DNA of 64,000 nucleotides from Sphingomonas beigongshangi (GCF_016820445.1 NZ_JADHDT010000004.1:62001-126000); one strand, 5' to 3'. Shown: positions 16,788 to 27,300, counted from the stretch's first letter. A program made the numbers and translations. The notes: a model not told the origin generated them from the sequence alone.

Positions 16788-17257
16788 TCGGGGCTGGTGA
16801 TCCATCGCTGATCAAGACGCTGGCGGCGGTCGCAGACGCGATGTCGCCGGCGTTGCGGCCATGGTGGGTCATCGGCAGCGCGGCCGTCGCCTTGCATGGG
16901 GCGGATGCGGGGAAGGTCGGCGACGTCGACATCCTCGTCGATCCGTCGGACGTGGACGCGCTCTTCCGGCGCCTCGGCGTGGCGGCGCTTGACCTGCCGC
17001 CGCATCCCCTTTTCCGCTCGGAGCGCTTCGCGCGATGGGCCGTGCATCCCTTGCCGGTGGAGATGATGGCGGGATTTGCCGTCGCGACCGATGGCGGATG
17101 GCAAAGGCTTGAGCCGGCGACGCGACATGGCATCGCGGTCGATGGGCGGAACATTCACGTTCCGGCGCGAGAGGAGCTTGTCGCGATACTGCGGCGCATC
17201 GGGCGGCCAAAGGACGTGGCGCGCGCCGCTGCGCTGGAGGGGCGGGAGCCGGGTTGA
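16784..17257 (+). CDS. Nucleotidyltransferase-fold protein
   Basis: A 157-residue protein with WWVIGSAAVALHGA followed by KVGDVDILVDPSDVDAL, the pattern of the minimal nucleotidyltransferase fold (Gly-Ser turn and a D-x-D metal pair) seen in AbiEii-like and aminoglycoside-nucleotidyltransferase-like proteins. The TTG at 16784 overlaps the stop of the upstream oxidoreductase; the first ATG is at codon 20 (16841). No partner toxin or antitoxin gene lies beside it, so a toxin-antitoxin role is not supported. The substrate is unknown. Confidence 0.65.
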   Translation: MIGAGDPSLIKTLAAVADAMSPALRPWWVIGSAAVALHGADAGKVGDVDILVDPSDVDALFRRLGVAALDLPPHPLFRSERFARWAVHPLPVEMMAGFAVATDGGWQRLEPATRHGIAVDGRNIHVPAREELVAILRRIGRPKDVARAAALEGREPG

Positions 17258-17281
17258 GGCTGTCGGCTCCCGCCCGTCCGC

Positions 17282-17479
17282 TTATTTGGCGACGGTGCCC
17301 ACGACCGCGCCGGCCGTCCCGCCCACGGCGGCGCCCTTTTCGACGCTGCCGCCGGTCGCCGCGGCGACCCCGGCACCGCCCACGGCGCCGATGCCCGCAC
17401 CCTTGAGGGTCGAACATCCCGACAAGGCGGTGGCGGCGACGAGCAAGGCGGCCGAGGCCGCACCGAGCTTCCGGGTCAT
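17282..17479 (-). CDS. Small glycine-zipper lipoprotein
   Basis: A 65-residue protein with a lipoprotein signal peptide whose lipobox is LSGC (Cys22), followed by a glycine-zipper repeat (GAGIGAVGGAGVAAATGG and AAVGGTAGAVVG) that should insert in or pack against a membrane. The ATG at 17479 is preferred over the one at 17488, because the GAAAGGA ribosome site at 17489-17495 is at proper distance only from the former. It resembles small osmotically inducible outer-membrane lipoproteins; the exact role is unknown. Confidence 0.8.
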   Translation of the reverse strand: MTRKLGAASAALLVAATALSGCSTLKGAGIGAVGGAGVAAATGGSVEKGAAVGGTAGAVVGTVAK

Positions 17480-17553
17480 CACGATCATCCTTTCGCTGTG
17501 AACGGCGGACCGAATGCCCTGGCGCGGTCGCAGGTTCCGCAGACCGGGATACG

Positions 17554-18549
17554 TCAGACCCAGCCGTCGAGTACCTGATCGGGCGGGCGGTGCCCGTCCG
17601 CCCACATGCGGATGTTCTGGATGACGCGTTCCCCCGACGCCTGCCGCCCTTCGAAGGTCGCGGAACCCATGTGCGGCGTCATCACGACATTGGGCAATGC
17701 GAGCAGGCGCGGATCGATGCGCGGTTCGTGCTCCCAGACGTCCAGCCCCGCGCCGGCGAGACGGCCGGCCTCGAGCGCCTCGACCATGGCCACTTCGTCG
17801 ACGATGCCGCCCCGCGACGTGTTGATCAGGTAGACGTGGGGCCGCATCAGCGCGATCCGGCGTCGATCGATCAGGTCGCGGCTGCCGTCGTTGAGCGGCG
17901 TGTGGATCGAGACGATATCCGCATGGGCCAGAAGGTCGTCGAGCTCGGCGTGGAAGATCGCGCCAAGCTCCTGCTCGACGATCGCGGGCAGGCGATGCCG
18001 GTTGTGATAGTGGACCGACAGACCGAAGGCGCGGGCCCGCCGTGCGACGGCCTGCCCAATGCGACCCATGCCCACGATGCCCAGGGTCTTGCCGCCGATG
18101 CGGTGGCCCAGCATGCCCCCGGGGCTCCAGCCGTGCCACTCGCCCGACCGGACCAGCTTCTCGCCCTCCGCCAGCCGACGCGGCACCGAGACGATCAGCG
18201 CCATCGCCATGTCCGCGGTGTCCTCGGTCAGCACGCCCGGCGTGTTGGTGACGATGATGCCGCGAGCACGCGCCGCCCTCAGCGCAATATGGTTTACGCC
18301 CGCGCCGTAATTGGCGATCAGGCGCAGCCGCGGCCCTGCCTGCGCGATCAGCGCCGCATCGATGTCGTCGGTGACGGTCGGCACCAGCACGTCGCAGTCC
18401 GCCATCCCCGCGGCCAGTGCCTCGCGCGTCATCTTGGCGTCGCCGCGATTGTTCGTCGTGTCGAACAAGGCCTCCAGCCGCGCCATCACACCCTCGGCCA
18501 GCTCGCGGGTGACGATCACCTTGGGATGGGGGCAGCGCGTGTCTGTCAT
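17554..18549 (-). CDS. D-isomer-specific 2-hydroxyacid dehydrogenase (glyoxylate/hydroxypyruvate reductase type)
   Basis: A 331-residue NAD(P)H-dependent enzyme. The nucleotide-binding motif is GKTLGIVGMGRIGQAVARRA, and the family's catalytic Arg, Glu and His lie in NTSRGGIVDEVAMVEAL, GAGLDVWEHEP and NVVMTPHMGSAT. The N-terminal YGAGVNHIAL is also typical. By these blocks it is closest to glyoxylate or hydroxypyruvate reductases, but substrate within the family is hard to read from sequence. An ATG three codons earlier (18558) is an alternative start. Confidence 0.88.
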   Translation of the reverse strand: MTDTRCPHPKVIVTRELAEGVMARLEALFDTTNNRGDAKMTREALAAGMADCDVLVPTVTDDIDAALIAQAGPRLRLIANYGAGVNHIALRAARARGIIVTNTPGVLTEDTADMAMALIVSVPRRLAEGEKLVRSGEWHGWSPGGMLGHRIGGKTLGIVGMGRIGQAVARRARAFGLSVHYHNRHRLPAIVEQELGAIFHAELDDLLAHADIVSIHTPLNDGSRDLIDRRRIALMRPHVYLINTSRGGIVDEVAMVEALEAGRLAGAGLDVWEHEPRIDPRLLALPNVVMTPHMGSATFEGRQASGERVIQNIRMWADGHRPPDQVLDGWV

Positions 18550-18651
18550 CGCGATCATGGCTTGGCGGAGGGGAGCCGCCCCGTCAACGGAAGGTTGAAG
18601 CCGCCGGCATGCACGCTATGCAGGCGGCTTACAGGGAAAAGGACAGGGAAG

Positions 18652-19140
18652 ATGCGCCTTATCGCTCTCGCCGTCGCGGCGCTCGCGATGGTCTTCGCCG
18701 ACGCCGGTGCGATCGCGGCCGATACGAAGAAGGCGCCGCCGTTCTTCGGATCAATCGCGGCGGGTCGGGCGCGGATGCGGACCGGGCCCGGCCGGACCTA
18801 TCCCGCCAATTGGCTCTACCAGCGCGCCGATCTGCCGGTGCGCGTGATCGCGGTCTTCAAGGAATGGCGCAAGGTCGAAGATCCCGACGGCGCGCAGGGA
18901 TGGATGCTCGCGGCGCTGATCAGCGAGAGGCGGACCGCGATCGTACGCGGGTCGCAACCGATCGATATGCGCGAGCGCCCGTCGCCCGGCGCGCGGTTGA
19001 TGTGGCGCGCCGAACCCGGCGTCGTCGGTCGTCTGAGCCAGTGCGGCGGCGGTTGGTGCCGCCTCGACGTCAAGGGGCAGGCGGCCTATGTCGAGACCCG
19101 GGATCTGTGGGGCATCGATCCGGGCGAAACGCTTCCCTGA
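18652..19140 (+). CDS. Exported bacterial SH3-domain protein
   Basis: A 162-residue protein with a signal peptide (residues 1-23) and two tandem bacterial SH3-like modules. The first is SIAAGRARMRTGPGRTYPANWLYQRADLPVRVIAVFKEWRKVEDPDGAQGWM; the second starts at SQPIDMRERPSPGARLMWRAEPGVVGRL and ends CGGGWCRLDVKGQAAYVETRDLWG. Such proteins are periplasmic and usually bind peptidoglycan or partner proteins. The ATG follows GGACAGGGAAG. It matches the SH3_4/DUF1058 family common in alphaproteobacteria. Confidence 0.85.
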   Translation: MRLIALAVAALAMVFADAGAIAADTKKAPPFFGSIAAGRARMRTGPGRTYPANWLYQRADLPVRVIAVFKEWRKVEDPDGAQGWMLAALISERRTAIVRGSQPIDMRERPSPGARLMWRAEPGVVGRLSQCGGGWCRLDVKGQAAYVETRDLWGIDPGETLP

Positions 19141-19255
19141 TTTGCGATCAGGCAAGGCCGGATAGGGACGGTAACGCTTCAGCGCCCGTGGATCAGCCGC
19201 CAGACGTAGGACCTCGCCTCAACGGACGGCAAGGGGCCGCGGTGCGAGGCGGGTG

Positions 19256-19280
19256 GGCCCGGTCTCCAAGAAACCGGGCC
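19256..19280. terminator. Hairpin between convergent genes
   Basis: GGCCCGGT (19256-19263) and ACCGGGCC (19273-19280) form a perfect 8-bp stem with a 9-nt loop between the converging SH3 and thiolase genes. There is no T-run. The other bases of the 168-bp gap show nothing recognisable. Confidence 0.45.
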
Positions 19281-19308
19281 GTGCGGTGCCCTGGCGTGCC
19301 GGTCGCGC

Positions 19309-20493
19309 TTACAGCAGTTCCACCGCCATCGCAGTGGCTTCACCGCCGCCGATGCACAGGCTGGCGAGCCCGCGCTTCTGGCCGCTGCCCTGCAGCGCCG
19401 ACAGCAGGGTCGCGAGGATGCGCGCCCCGCTCGCGCCGATCGGATGACCCAGCGCGCAGGCGCCGCCGTGGATATTGAGGCGCGCATGGTCGAGGCCAAG
19501 ATCGTGCATCGCGATCATCGACACGGCGGCAAAGGCCTCGTTGACCTCGAACAGGTCGACCTGATCCTTGCTCCACCCCGCCTTTTCCAGTGCCTTCTGC
19601 ATGGCGAAGACCGGCGCCGTGGTGAACAAGGCGGGCGCATGGGCGTGCGCGGCATGGCTGACGATGCGGGCGACGGGCGACAGGCCCAGCCGCTCGGCGA
19701 CGCTTGCACGCGTCATCACCAGGGCGGCGGCGCCGTCCGAGATCGAGGAGGCATTGGCCGCCGTGATCGTGCCGTCACGCGAGAAGGCGGGCTTCAGCGT
19801 CGGGATCTTGGCGACATCGCCCTTCGCAGGCTGTTCGTCGAGCGAGACGGTCGTCGTACCCTTGCGGCCCGCGACCTCGACCTCGACGATCTCGCGATCG
19901 AAGGCGCCGGACGCCTGCGCCTTCTGCGCCCGATGCAGCGATTCGATGGCATAATCGTCCATCGCCTTGCGCGTGAACTGATATTCCGCGGCGGTATCCT
20001 CCGCAAAATTGCCCATCAGCTTGCCGGGTTCGTAGGCGTCTTCCAGCCCGTCGAGGTACATGTGATCGTACAGCGTATCGTGGCCGATGCGCGCGCCGCC
20101 GCGATGCTTCTTCGACAGATAGGGGGCATTGGTCATGCTCTCCATGCCGCCCGCGACGAGCAGCTCGGCCGAACCCGCGGCCAGGGCGTCGGCCCCCATG
20201 ATCGCGGCCTGCATGCCCGATCCGCACATCTTGTTGACGGTCGTCGCCTCCACGTGCGTGCCGAGGCCGGCGTTGATCGCCGCCTGGCGTGCGGGTGCCT
20301 GGCCGAGCCCGGCGGGCAGCACGCAGCCCATGTAGATGCGCTCGACCGCCTCCGCCGTGACACCGGCGCGCTCCACCGCCGCACGCACCGCCGTCGCGCC
20401 CAATTCGGTGGCGGTCGCGCCCGCCAGTGCGCCCTGGAAGGACCCCATCGGCGTACGCGCGTAGGACAGGATCACGATCGGATCGGTCGACAT
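19309..20493 (-). CDS. Acetyl-CoA C-acetyltransferase (thiolase)
   Basis: A 394-residue thiolase that condenses or cleaves acetoacetyl-CoA. The nucleophilic Cys90 is in VNKMCGSGMQA; the second active-site parts are NEAFAA and GGACALGHPIGASGAR. Length and motifs match biosynthetic/degradative acetyl-CoA acetyltransferases (AtoB/PhaA type). The ATG at 20493 is preferred to the directly preceding ATG by its distance from GGAGAG. No other beta-oxidation or PHB genes adjoin it, so the pathway cannot be fixed. Confidence 0.92.
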   Translation of the reverse strand: MSTDPIVILSYARTPMGSFQGALAGATATELGATAVRAAVERAGVTAEAVERIYMGCVLPAGLGQAPARQAAINAGLGTHVEATTVNKMCGSGMQAAIMGADALAAGSAELLVAGGMESMTNAPYLSKKHRGGARIGHDTLYDHMYLDGLEDAYEPGKLMGNFAEDTAAEYQFTRKAMDDYAIESLHRAQKAQASGAFDREIVEVEVAGRKGTTTVSLDEQPAKGDVAKIPTLKPAFSRDGTITAANASSISDGAAALVMTRASVAERLGLSPVARIVSHAAHAHAPALFTTAPVFAMQKALEKAGWSKDQVDLFEVNEAFAAVSMIAMHDLGLDHARLNIHGGACALGHPIGASGARILATLLSALQGSGQKRGLASLCIGGGEATAMAVELL

Positions 20494-20616
20494 CATTCTC
20501 TCCGGACTTTGTGTTGCTGCGCGATCTAGGCGGTCGGCAGGCGTGCCGCAACGTGCTTGATCTGGCTCAACCACGAAGTGGTCGACTTGCCGCGAACGTC
20601 GCCTAAGCCACCGACG

Positions 20617-20886
20617 ATGGAACAGTTTGCTGAACCAATCCGGTGGTTTGCCTCGATCAGCGGCATGATCGCGGCAACGATCGTGTCGCTCGACTGGGGC
20701 AGGCGCGACACGGGTTGGGGCATGGTCCTGTTCTGCCTGTCGGCCGTCGCATGGATCGCGGGAGCGGTCTTGACCCGCGACTGGGCGCTGGGCACGCAGA
20801 ACAGCGTGCTGCTGCTCATCGATCTGCTCGGCGTCTACCGGTACCTGCTGCGCGACCGCGGCGCGGCGACGGACGACGATGGCTGA
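20617..20886 (+). CDS. Small three-helix membrane protein
   Basis: An 89-residue protein with hydrophobic segments at about residues 8-27, 34-52 and 57-75 (the last containing GTQNSVLLLIDLLGVYRYLL). The pattern resembles short membrane proteins related in layout to PnuC-like transporter halves, but this similarity is weak. It overlaps the prepilin peptidase gene by 8 bases, so both are likely co-expressed. The function is unknown. Confidence 0.6.
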   Translation: MEQFAEPIRWFASISGMIAATIVSLDWGRRDTGWGMVLFCLSAVAWIAGAVLTRDWALGTQNSVLLLIDLLGVYRYLLRDRGAATDDDG

Positions 20887-21634
20887 GCGCTGGGTCTGGT
20901 CGATCGGACTCGGCGCGGCAGGCCTTCTTGCAGGCAGTTTCGTCGCGGCCCTGGCGGTGCGCTGGCCGGACGGACGATCGGTCATGCTCGGTCGCTCCGC
21001 CTGCGATCATTGCGGAGGGACGCTGGCGCCGCGCGAGCTGATACCGCTGGCAAGCTTCGTGCTGCAGCGTGGGCGATGCCGCCGCTGCGGCGGCAGTATC
21101 GCGCCGCTGCATCCGATCGTGGAGGCGATCGCGCTGGTGATCGGCGGCACGGCGGGCCTGGTCGCGCCGGGACTGGTCGGCATGGCGGGCGCGCTGTTCG
21201 GCTGGCTGCTGCTGGCGCTCGCGACCCTCGACCTGCGTGCCTTCTGGTTGCCGGACCGGTTGACCGGGACGCTCGCGATCGTCGGCATCGGCAGTGCGTG
21301 GCTCGCTGTGCCGCCGGATGCGACCGACCGGTTGCTGGGAGCGATCGGCGGCTATGTCTCGCTTGCGGGAATCGCGTGGTGCTATCGCGCGGTGCGCAAG
21401 CGGGACGGCATGGGCGGCGGCGACCCCAAGCTGTTCGGCGCCATCGGCCTGTGGCTGGGATGGCGGATGCTGCCGGCGGTGCTCGTGATCGCCGCCCTGA
21501 TCGGACTGGGGGTAGCGCTGTTTGCGCATGTGCGCGGCCGCTCGATTGGCGCCGCAACGGCGATGCCCTTTGGCGCCCTGCTGGCAGCGGCGGCTTACCC
21601 TGCCTGGCTTGCGATGATAGGGGGGGCGCCATGA
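20879..21634 (+). CDS. Prepilin leader peptidase/methyltransferase (A24 aspartyl peptidase)
   Basis: A 251-residue polytopic membrane enzyme that trims type IV prepilin-like leader peptides and methylates the new N-terminus. An N-terminal zinc-binding region (CDHCGG and CRRCGG, about residues 42-75) precedes the peptidase domain, whose two catalytic Asp residues are in LDLRAFWLPDRLTG and MGGGDPKLFGAIG (the GxGD motif). It is of the PilD/GspO type. No pilin or secretion genes lie in this window, so its substrates are encoded elsewhere. Its stop overlaps the next ATG as ATGA. Confidence 0.9.
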   Translation: MAERWVWSIGLGAAGLLAGSFVAALAVRWPDGRSVMLGRSACDHCGGTLAPRELIPLASFVLQRGRCRRCGGSIAPLHPIVEAIALVIGGTAGLVAPGLVGMAGALFGWLLLALATLDLRAFWLPDRLTGTLAIVGIGSAWLAVPPDATDRLLGAIGGYVSLAGIAWCYRAVRKRDGMGGGDPKLFGAIGLWLGWRMLPAVLVIAALIGLGVALFAHVRGRSIGAATAMPFGALLAAAAYPAWLAMIGGAP

Positions 21635-22056
21635 TCGCGCTGCTCCTTCCGATCGCGCTTCAGGCGGTGACGCCGGCGCCGCCGATGCTCGGCCCCATCG
21701 GTCGGCAGGCGCTGCCGGCCAAGGGGTGCGCCGCCTATCTGTGGAGCATCGTGGATCGCCAGCTGGTCGCCATGGCGTCCGCGACTCCTGCCACGCTGCG
21801 CATCGCGCCGGAGGGCAAGGTCGCCGATCTGGCCAAGGTCGGGGAGGCCGGGGTCGGCGACCTGGGCTTCGCGGCATCGACCAGCTATCGGGCGGGCGAC
21901 ATGACCGCGACGCTCGACCTGACGATCGTCCGGCAACAGGCGTTGACCGACGGCGCCCGCGTCGGATCCGCGACGCTGCGCATCGACCGGCCCGGCCAGG
22001 ACAGCGTCATCCTGCCGCTCGCGGGCCTCGTCGGCTGTGCGCATGCCGCGCCCTGA
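21631..22056 (+). CDS. Hypothetical exported protein
   Basis: A 141-residue protein. The first 16 residues (MIALLLPIALQAVTPA) look like a short signal peptide. The rest is soluble, with one Cys near each end (CAAYLW and GCAHAAP) that could form a disulfide and a beta-rich middle. I do not recognise a family. Because its ATG overlaps the stop of the prepilin peptidase gene, it is probably translated with it and could serve the same secretion or pilus system, but that is inference from position only. Confidence 0.65.
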   Translation: MIALLLPIALQAVTPAPPMLGPIGRQALPAKGCAAYLWSIVDRQLVAMASATPATLRIAPEGKVADLAKVGEAGVGDLGFAASTSYRAGDMTATLDLTIVRQQALTDGARVGSATLRIDRPGQDSVILPLAGLVGCAHAAP

Positions 22057-22195
22057 TCGTCGCGCGGACGCGGCGCACGGCCCGTCGCGAAAAGCCTGAC
22101 CCGCCTGCAACCATATGCCTGTCGTTACGTTTGCCGTACGATCGGGGTGAGTCGAACGCGAACGCTCCAGGCGTAGCAAAGGGGGTCGTTCGCGC

Positions 22196-24379
22196 GTGTC
22201 GGGAGTTTCGGGAAGACATTTCTGGCTGGCGGCCGCGCTGCTGGCAGGGTCGCCGGCGTCGGCGCAGTTGTCGCAGCAGCAAGGTCGCGCGCCCGCCAAG
22301 GGTCCAGATGCGCCAAAGTCGCAGACCCCACCCGAGGAAGGCCAGGCCGCCGATCCCAAGGGCGATGCACCCATCGTTCCCGACGCGACGTTCAATGCCG
22401 CCCTGCCGCCGCTGAGCGGCGACATCAACGCGCCGCTCGAACCGATGCCGGTCCTCCCTGCGTCGCCCGGTACGACCGCCGCGCCCCAGACGGGTACGCG
22501 TCCCGCCGAGGGCGCCGGAGCGGCCGAGGCGCTGCCGCCCCCCACCGCCGAGAACCCGGAGCTGGCCCAGCCACTGGTGCCGCTGTCGAGCTTCGATTCG
22601 ACGCCCCTGCAGACGGCGGCCGACCTCAAGGACGCGGCGGCCCCGCAGATCCGGTACGACACCGTCCTCAAGGGACTGGAGGGCCTGAACCTCGAGTCCG
22701 AGTTCAAGTCGCTGTCGGCGCTGCGCGATGGCGGCGGCAAGGCCGCGAACGCGACGCAGGTCGCCGCACGGGCGCGCGAGGATGAGGCGCTCGCGGTGCG
22801 GCTGATGAAGTCGCTGGGCTATTACGACGGGACGGCGATATCGACGATCGAACCGATCGCAGGCGAGGCCGGCCGTCTTCGTGCCACGGTAAGCGCAACG
22901 CCGGGACGGCTCTATCGGCTGTCGTCGGTTGCGGTGAAGGCCGACCCTGTCGTGCCGGCCGACCTCATCACGCACAATCTGCCGCTCAAGATTGGCGATC
23001 CGATCGAAGCGGCGCGCATCCAGGGCGCAGAGGCCAATGTCAGCCTGGTGCTGCCGCAGCAGGGCTATCCCTTCGTCAAGGTCGGCGAGCGGGACATCCT
23101 GCTCGACGACCAATCGGAGAAGGCGACGGGTGCCTATACGCTGCCGGTGGATACCGGGCCGCGCGCCACCTTCGGACAGCTGACGACGACCGGCGACGCG
23201 GTCTTCGGGCTCGATCATCTCAATGTCTTCCCGCGCTTCAAGCAAGGGGACCTTTACGATGCGCGCAAGACCGACGACCTGCGCGACGCGCTGGTCGCCA
23301 CCGGCCTGTTCCGCGGTATCGCGGTGACGCCCGAGCGGACCGGTCGCCCGGGGCCGGACGGCACCGAGCAGGTCGACCTGCTCGTCCGCCAGACGGAAGG
23401 GCCCGCGCGCAGCCTTGGCGGCACGGTCGGCTATTCGACCGGCCAGGGCTTCCGCGCCGAAGGCACCTGGACGCATCGGAACCTCTTCCCCCCCGAGGGC
23501 GCGCTTATCGCCAGCGTGATCGCCGGCACGCAGGAACAGGGCCTGTCAGGCACGTTCCGCCGCTCGAACGCAGGCAAGCGCGACAGGACCTTCCAGATCA
23601 TCGCGTCTGCGAACCGCAACAGCTATGACGCCTATGAGGCGTTCACCGGCACGCTCGGGGTCCGGTGGAGCTACGACTCGACGCCGATCTGGCAGAAGCG
23701 GATCACCTATGCCTATGGCGGCGAGCTTGTCGGCACCAATGAGAGCGTGTGGGACTTCACGCGCAACGAACGTGTCCGCCGGACCTATGGCATCGTCGCA
23801 TTGCCGAGCCAGGTGCAGTGGGACACGTCCGACAGCCTGCTCAACCCGACGCGCGGCTATCGGCTGAAGCTCAATCTCAGTCCCGAGACGTCCGTTCAGG
23901 GCAAGGTGAGCCCCTATGCCCGCACGATGGTGGAGGCGACCTTCTATTATCCTCTGTCTACCTCGCTGACGCTGGCGGGTCGCGCCCGCGCCGGGTCGAT
24001 CTTCGGCATCGCGCGGGACGATCTGGCGCCGTCGCGGCGCTATTATGGCGGGGGCGGCGGCTCCGTGCGCGGCTACGGCTTCCAGCGGCTGGGGCCGCTC
24101 GATCCGCAGGGCAATCCGGTCGGCGGTCGCTCGCTCAACGAATTCGCGGTCGAGGCACGCTATCGCTTCGGCAATTTCGGCATCGTGCCGTTCGTCGACG
24201 CCGGCAACAGCTACGCCTCGGTCTTTCCCACCGCCTCCGACCTGCGCTTCGGCGCCGGCATCGGCGGCCGGTTCTACACCAATTTCGGTCCGCTGCGGCT
24301 CGACGTCGCCACCCCGCTCAATCCGCGCAAGGGTGACGGAAAGGTCGCGCTGTACATCTCGATCGGACAGGCCTTCTGA
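22196..24379 (+). CDS. tamA: Autotransporter/translocation assembly protein TamA (Omp85 family)
   Basis: A 727-residue outer-membrane protein of the Omp85/BamA superfamily that works with TamB in moving proteins or lipids between the membranes. A GTG start (GGGGG about 12 nt upstream) opens a signal peptide ending ASAQ. A Pro/Ala-rich linker of roughly 100 residues, longer than in E. coli TamA, is followed by POTRA domains (about 140-390) and a C-terminal beta-barrel with the Omp85 motif YYGGGGGSVRGYGFQRLGP and terminal strand LYISIGQAF. It overlaps tamB by one base (TGATG). Confidence 0.9.
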   Translation: MSGVSGRHFWLAAALLAGSPASAQLSQQQGRAPAKGPDAPKSQTPPEEGQAADPKGDAPIVPDATFNAALPPLSGDINAPLEPMPVLPASPGTTAAPQTGTRPAEGAGAAEALPPPTAENPELAQPLVPLSSFDSTPLQTAADLKDAAAPQIRYDTVLKGLEGLNLESEFKSLSALRDGGGKAANATQVAARAREDEALAVRLMKSLGYYDGTAISTIEPIAGEAGRLRATVSATPGRLYRLSSVAVKADPVVPADLITHNLPLKIGDPIEAARIQGAEANVSLVLPQQGYPFVKVGERDILLDDQSEKATGAYTLPVDTGPRATFGQLTTTGDAVFGLDHLNVFPRFKQGDLYDARKTDDLRDALVATGLFRGIAVTPERTGRPGPDGTEQVDLLVRQTEGPARSLGGTVGYSTGQGFRAEGTWTHRNLFPPEGALIASVIAGTQEQGLSGTFRRSNAGKRDRTFQIIASANRNSYDAYEAFTGTLGVRWSYDSTPIWQKRITYAYGGELVGTNESVWDFTRNERVRRTYGIVALPSQVQWDTSDSLLNPTRGYRLKLNLSPETSVQGKVSPYARTMVEATFYYPLSTSLTLAGRARAGSIFGIARDDLAPSRRYYGGGGGSVRGYGFQRLGPLDPQGNPVGGRSLNEFAVEARYRFGNFGIVPFVDAGNSYASVFPTASDLRFGAGIGGRFYTNFGPLRLDVATPLNPRKGDGKVALYISIGQAF

Positions 24380-27300
24380 TGGTGGACGAGACGCAAGCCG
24401 AGGCGCCGCGAACCGTCGTCATCCGCCGTCCGCTGCGGCAGCGCATCGTGAAATGGATCGGCGTCGCGATACTCGGCCTGCTGCTGCTGGTCGCGATCGT
24501 GGTGTTCGGGATCAATACCGATCCCGGCCGACGCTTCGTCGCCAATCGCATCGGCGGCTACACCACCGCATCGGGCCTCAGCATCAAGGTCGGGCGGATC
24601 GACGGCTCGCTCTACGGGCAGATGGTGCTCAGCGATGTGCGCGTCTCCGATCCGAAGGGCGTCTTCCTCACCAGTCCCAAACTCAGCGTCGACTGGCGGC
24701 CATTCGCATTCGCGCGCAATCACGTCGACGTCCGCGCGCTGTCGACGGACCTGGTCACGCTGGCCCGTCGACCGGCGCTCAAGGCGACGCCGCCGAGTCC
24801 CCAGAACCAGCCGCTGCTTCCGGATCTCGACATCGACGTGAACCGGCTGCACATCGGCCGGCTGGTGCTGCAAAAGCCGGTGACCGGCCAGACGCACATC
24901 GTCGGTATCGACGGATCGGTCCATATCGCCGACCGTCGTGCGCAGCTCGTCGCCGACGCCGCCGCACTGCGTGGACCAGGCGTCGCCGGCGGCGATCGCC
25001 TTCGGCTCAGGCTGGACGCGGTGCCCGACAAGGACAAGCTGGACGTCGACCTCAAGCTTGCGGCTCCCGTCGGCGGCGTCGTCGCGACCATGGCCTCGCT
25101 CAAGGCGCCTCTCGCGGTCAGCGTCGGCGGCCGCGGCAGCTGGGCGTCGTGGCAGGGGCGTGCCGCCGCCACGCTGGGTCAGGGGCAGCTGGCCGACCTG
25201 GGCGTGACCGCGCGAAACGGGCACATCGCGGTGCGCGGCTACGCGACGCCCGGCCTGTACCTGCAAGGCCCCGTCGAGCGCCTGACCTCGCCGCGGCTCG
25301 ATCTGGCGATCGACACGACGCTCGACCAGCGGCGGGCCGACACGCGGCTGACCGCCCGATCGCGGGCGCTTGCACTGGAAGCCGGTGGCATTCTGGACCT
25401 CGCGAACAGCCGTTTCGGCAATTTCGCGGTCGACGCACGGTTGCTTACGCCCGGCGCGATCGCGCCGAACCTCAACGGTCGCGACGTCCGCGCGCGCGTG
25501 GTGCTCGATGGCGCCTTCGCGACGCCGACCGTCAACTACAAGATCAGCGGCGCGTCGATCGGGTTCGGCACGACCGTGGTGCAGGACGTCTACGCCGAGG
25601 GTCTGGCGCGGGTGAACGCCGACAGGATCCTCGTTCCCGTGCAGGCGCGTGCCCGCCGGGTCACGGGGCTGAACGCGGCCGTCGGCGGCCTGACGAACAA
25701 CGTGCGCATCGCAGGCGATTTCGCGATCTCGATGCCCAATATCCTGTCGGACAATCTGCGCATCCGCTCCGATAATATCGACGCGACGGCCGTCGTCGTC
25801 GCGAACGTCAGCACCGGCCGTTACACCGGCGCGCTGAAGGGGCGGATCAACAATTATCGTGTCGAAAGCATCGGGATCATAAACCTGACGACCGATGCGC
25901 GGCTCGTGCCGGGGCCGAGCGGTGGCTTCGGCGTCACCGGGCGTGTGGTCGCGCGCACGCAGCAGCTGTTCAACACCGGCGTGCGGTCCTTCCTGGGCGG
26001 CAATGCGATCGTGCGCGCCGACATCGGCTACAGTCCCGAAGGCATCGTGAGCTTCCGCAACGTACGGCTGAACGCGCCACAGTTCCGCGTCACCCGCGGC
26101 GAGGGCAGGTTCGATCCCGCCAACGGTGCCCTGCTGGTCAACGCCGACGCCTATTCCAGCCAATATGGCCCACTCTCCGCTCGCGTGACCGGCAGCGCCA
26201 CCAACCCCGTGGTCCTGTTGCACGCGGCACGTCCCGGCGTCGGCATCGGCCTGGTCAATCTCGATGCGCGGGTCGTGGGTCGCGACGGGGCCTATGCCGT
26301 CACGGCGAAGGGCGGGACCAATTACGGCCCGTTCACCGCCGACGTGCTGGTGCGACCGAGCCCGAGGTTGACGGTGGACGTCCGCAGTCTTGTCCTGGCC
26401 GGGATCACCGCGCGGGGGCAGATCGCCGCGACGCCGCGGGGTCCGTTCGCAGGCCTACTGACCTTCGCCGGTCGCGGAATCAGCGGAACGGTGCGTCTAG
26501 CGGACCAGAACGGCGTCCAGCGCGCCGATATCAACGGCCGCGCCTATAATGCGACGATCCCCGGCGCGGCCGATTTCACGATCGCGCGCGCGCTCGTCAG
26601 CGCCAGCGTCGTCCTCTACCCGAAGGCGCCGCAGGTGATCGCGGACGTCCAGGTCGCGGATACCCGCTATAATGCGTTCGTCATCGAGGCGATGCGCGCC
26701 AAGGTGAACTACACCGGCGGACGCGGCACCGCGCAGGCGCTGCTGACCGGATCGAGCGGCGTGCCGCTGCGCGTCGCGCTCAACGCGCGGTTGTCGCCCG
26801 GCGACTACCTGGTGGCGTTGCAGGGGCAGGCCAACGGCATCCCGTTCCGCACCGGCAACCCGGCGCGGATCACGCAAGGTCGGCAAGGCTATGCGCTGGC
26901 ACCGACGCGCATCGATTTCGGCCAGGGCCCGAACGCCGGCGCGGCCCGCCTCGCGGGATCCTATGGTGGCGGGGTGACGGCGGCGCAGATGCGGCTCGAC
27001 CGGATGAACCTGTCGATCCTGTCCGCCTTCGTTCCGAACCTCGGCCTGTCCGGAGCCGTGAGCGGCAGCCTCGACTACCGGCAGCAAGGTGCCGCCATCC
27101 CGCAGGCGGACGCGCGGCTGACCGTCGCCAACTTCCAGCGCACCGGCATCGCCGCAGTCTCGGAGCCCGTCGACATCCAGTTCGTCGGTCGCCTCCTGCC
27201 CGACGGGGGCGAAGCGCGCGCGCTGGTCAGGCGCGGCACAATGACGGTCGGCCGGATGCTCGCGACGCTGCGTCCGCTGCCGCCGGGCGAAGGATCGTGG

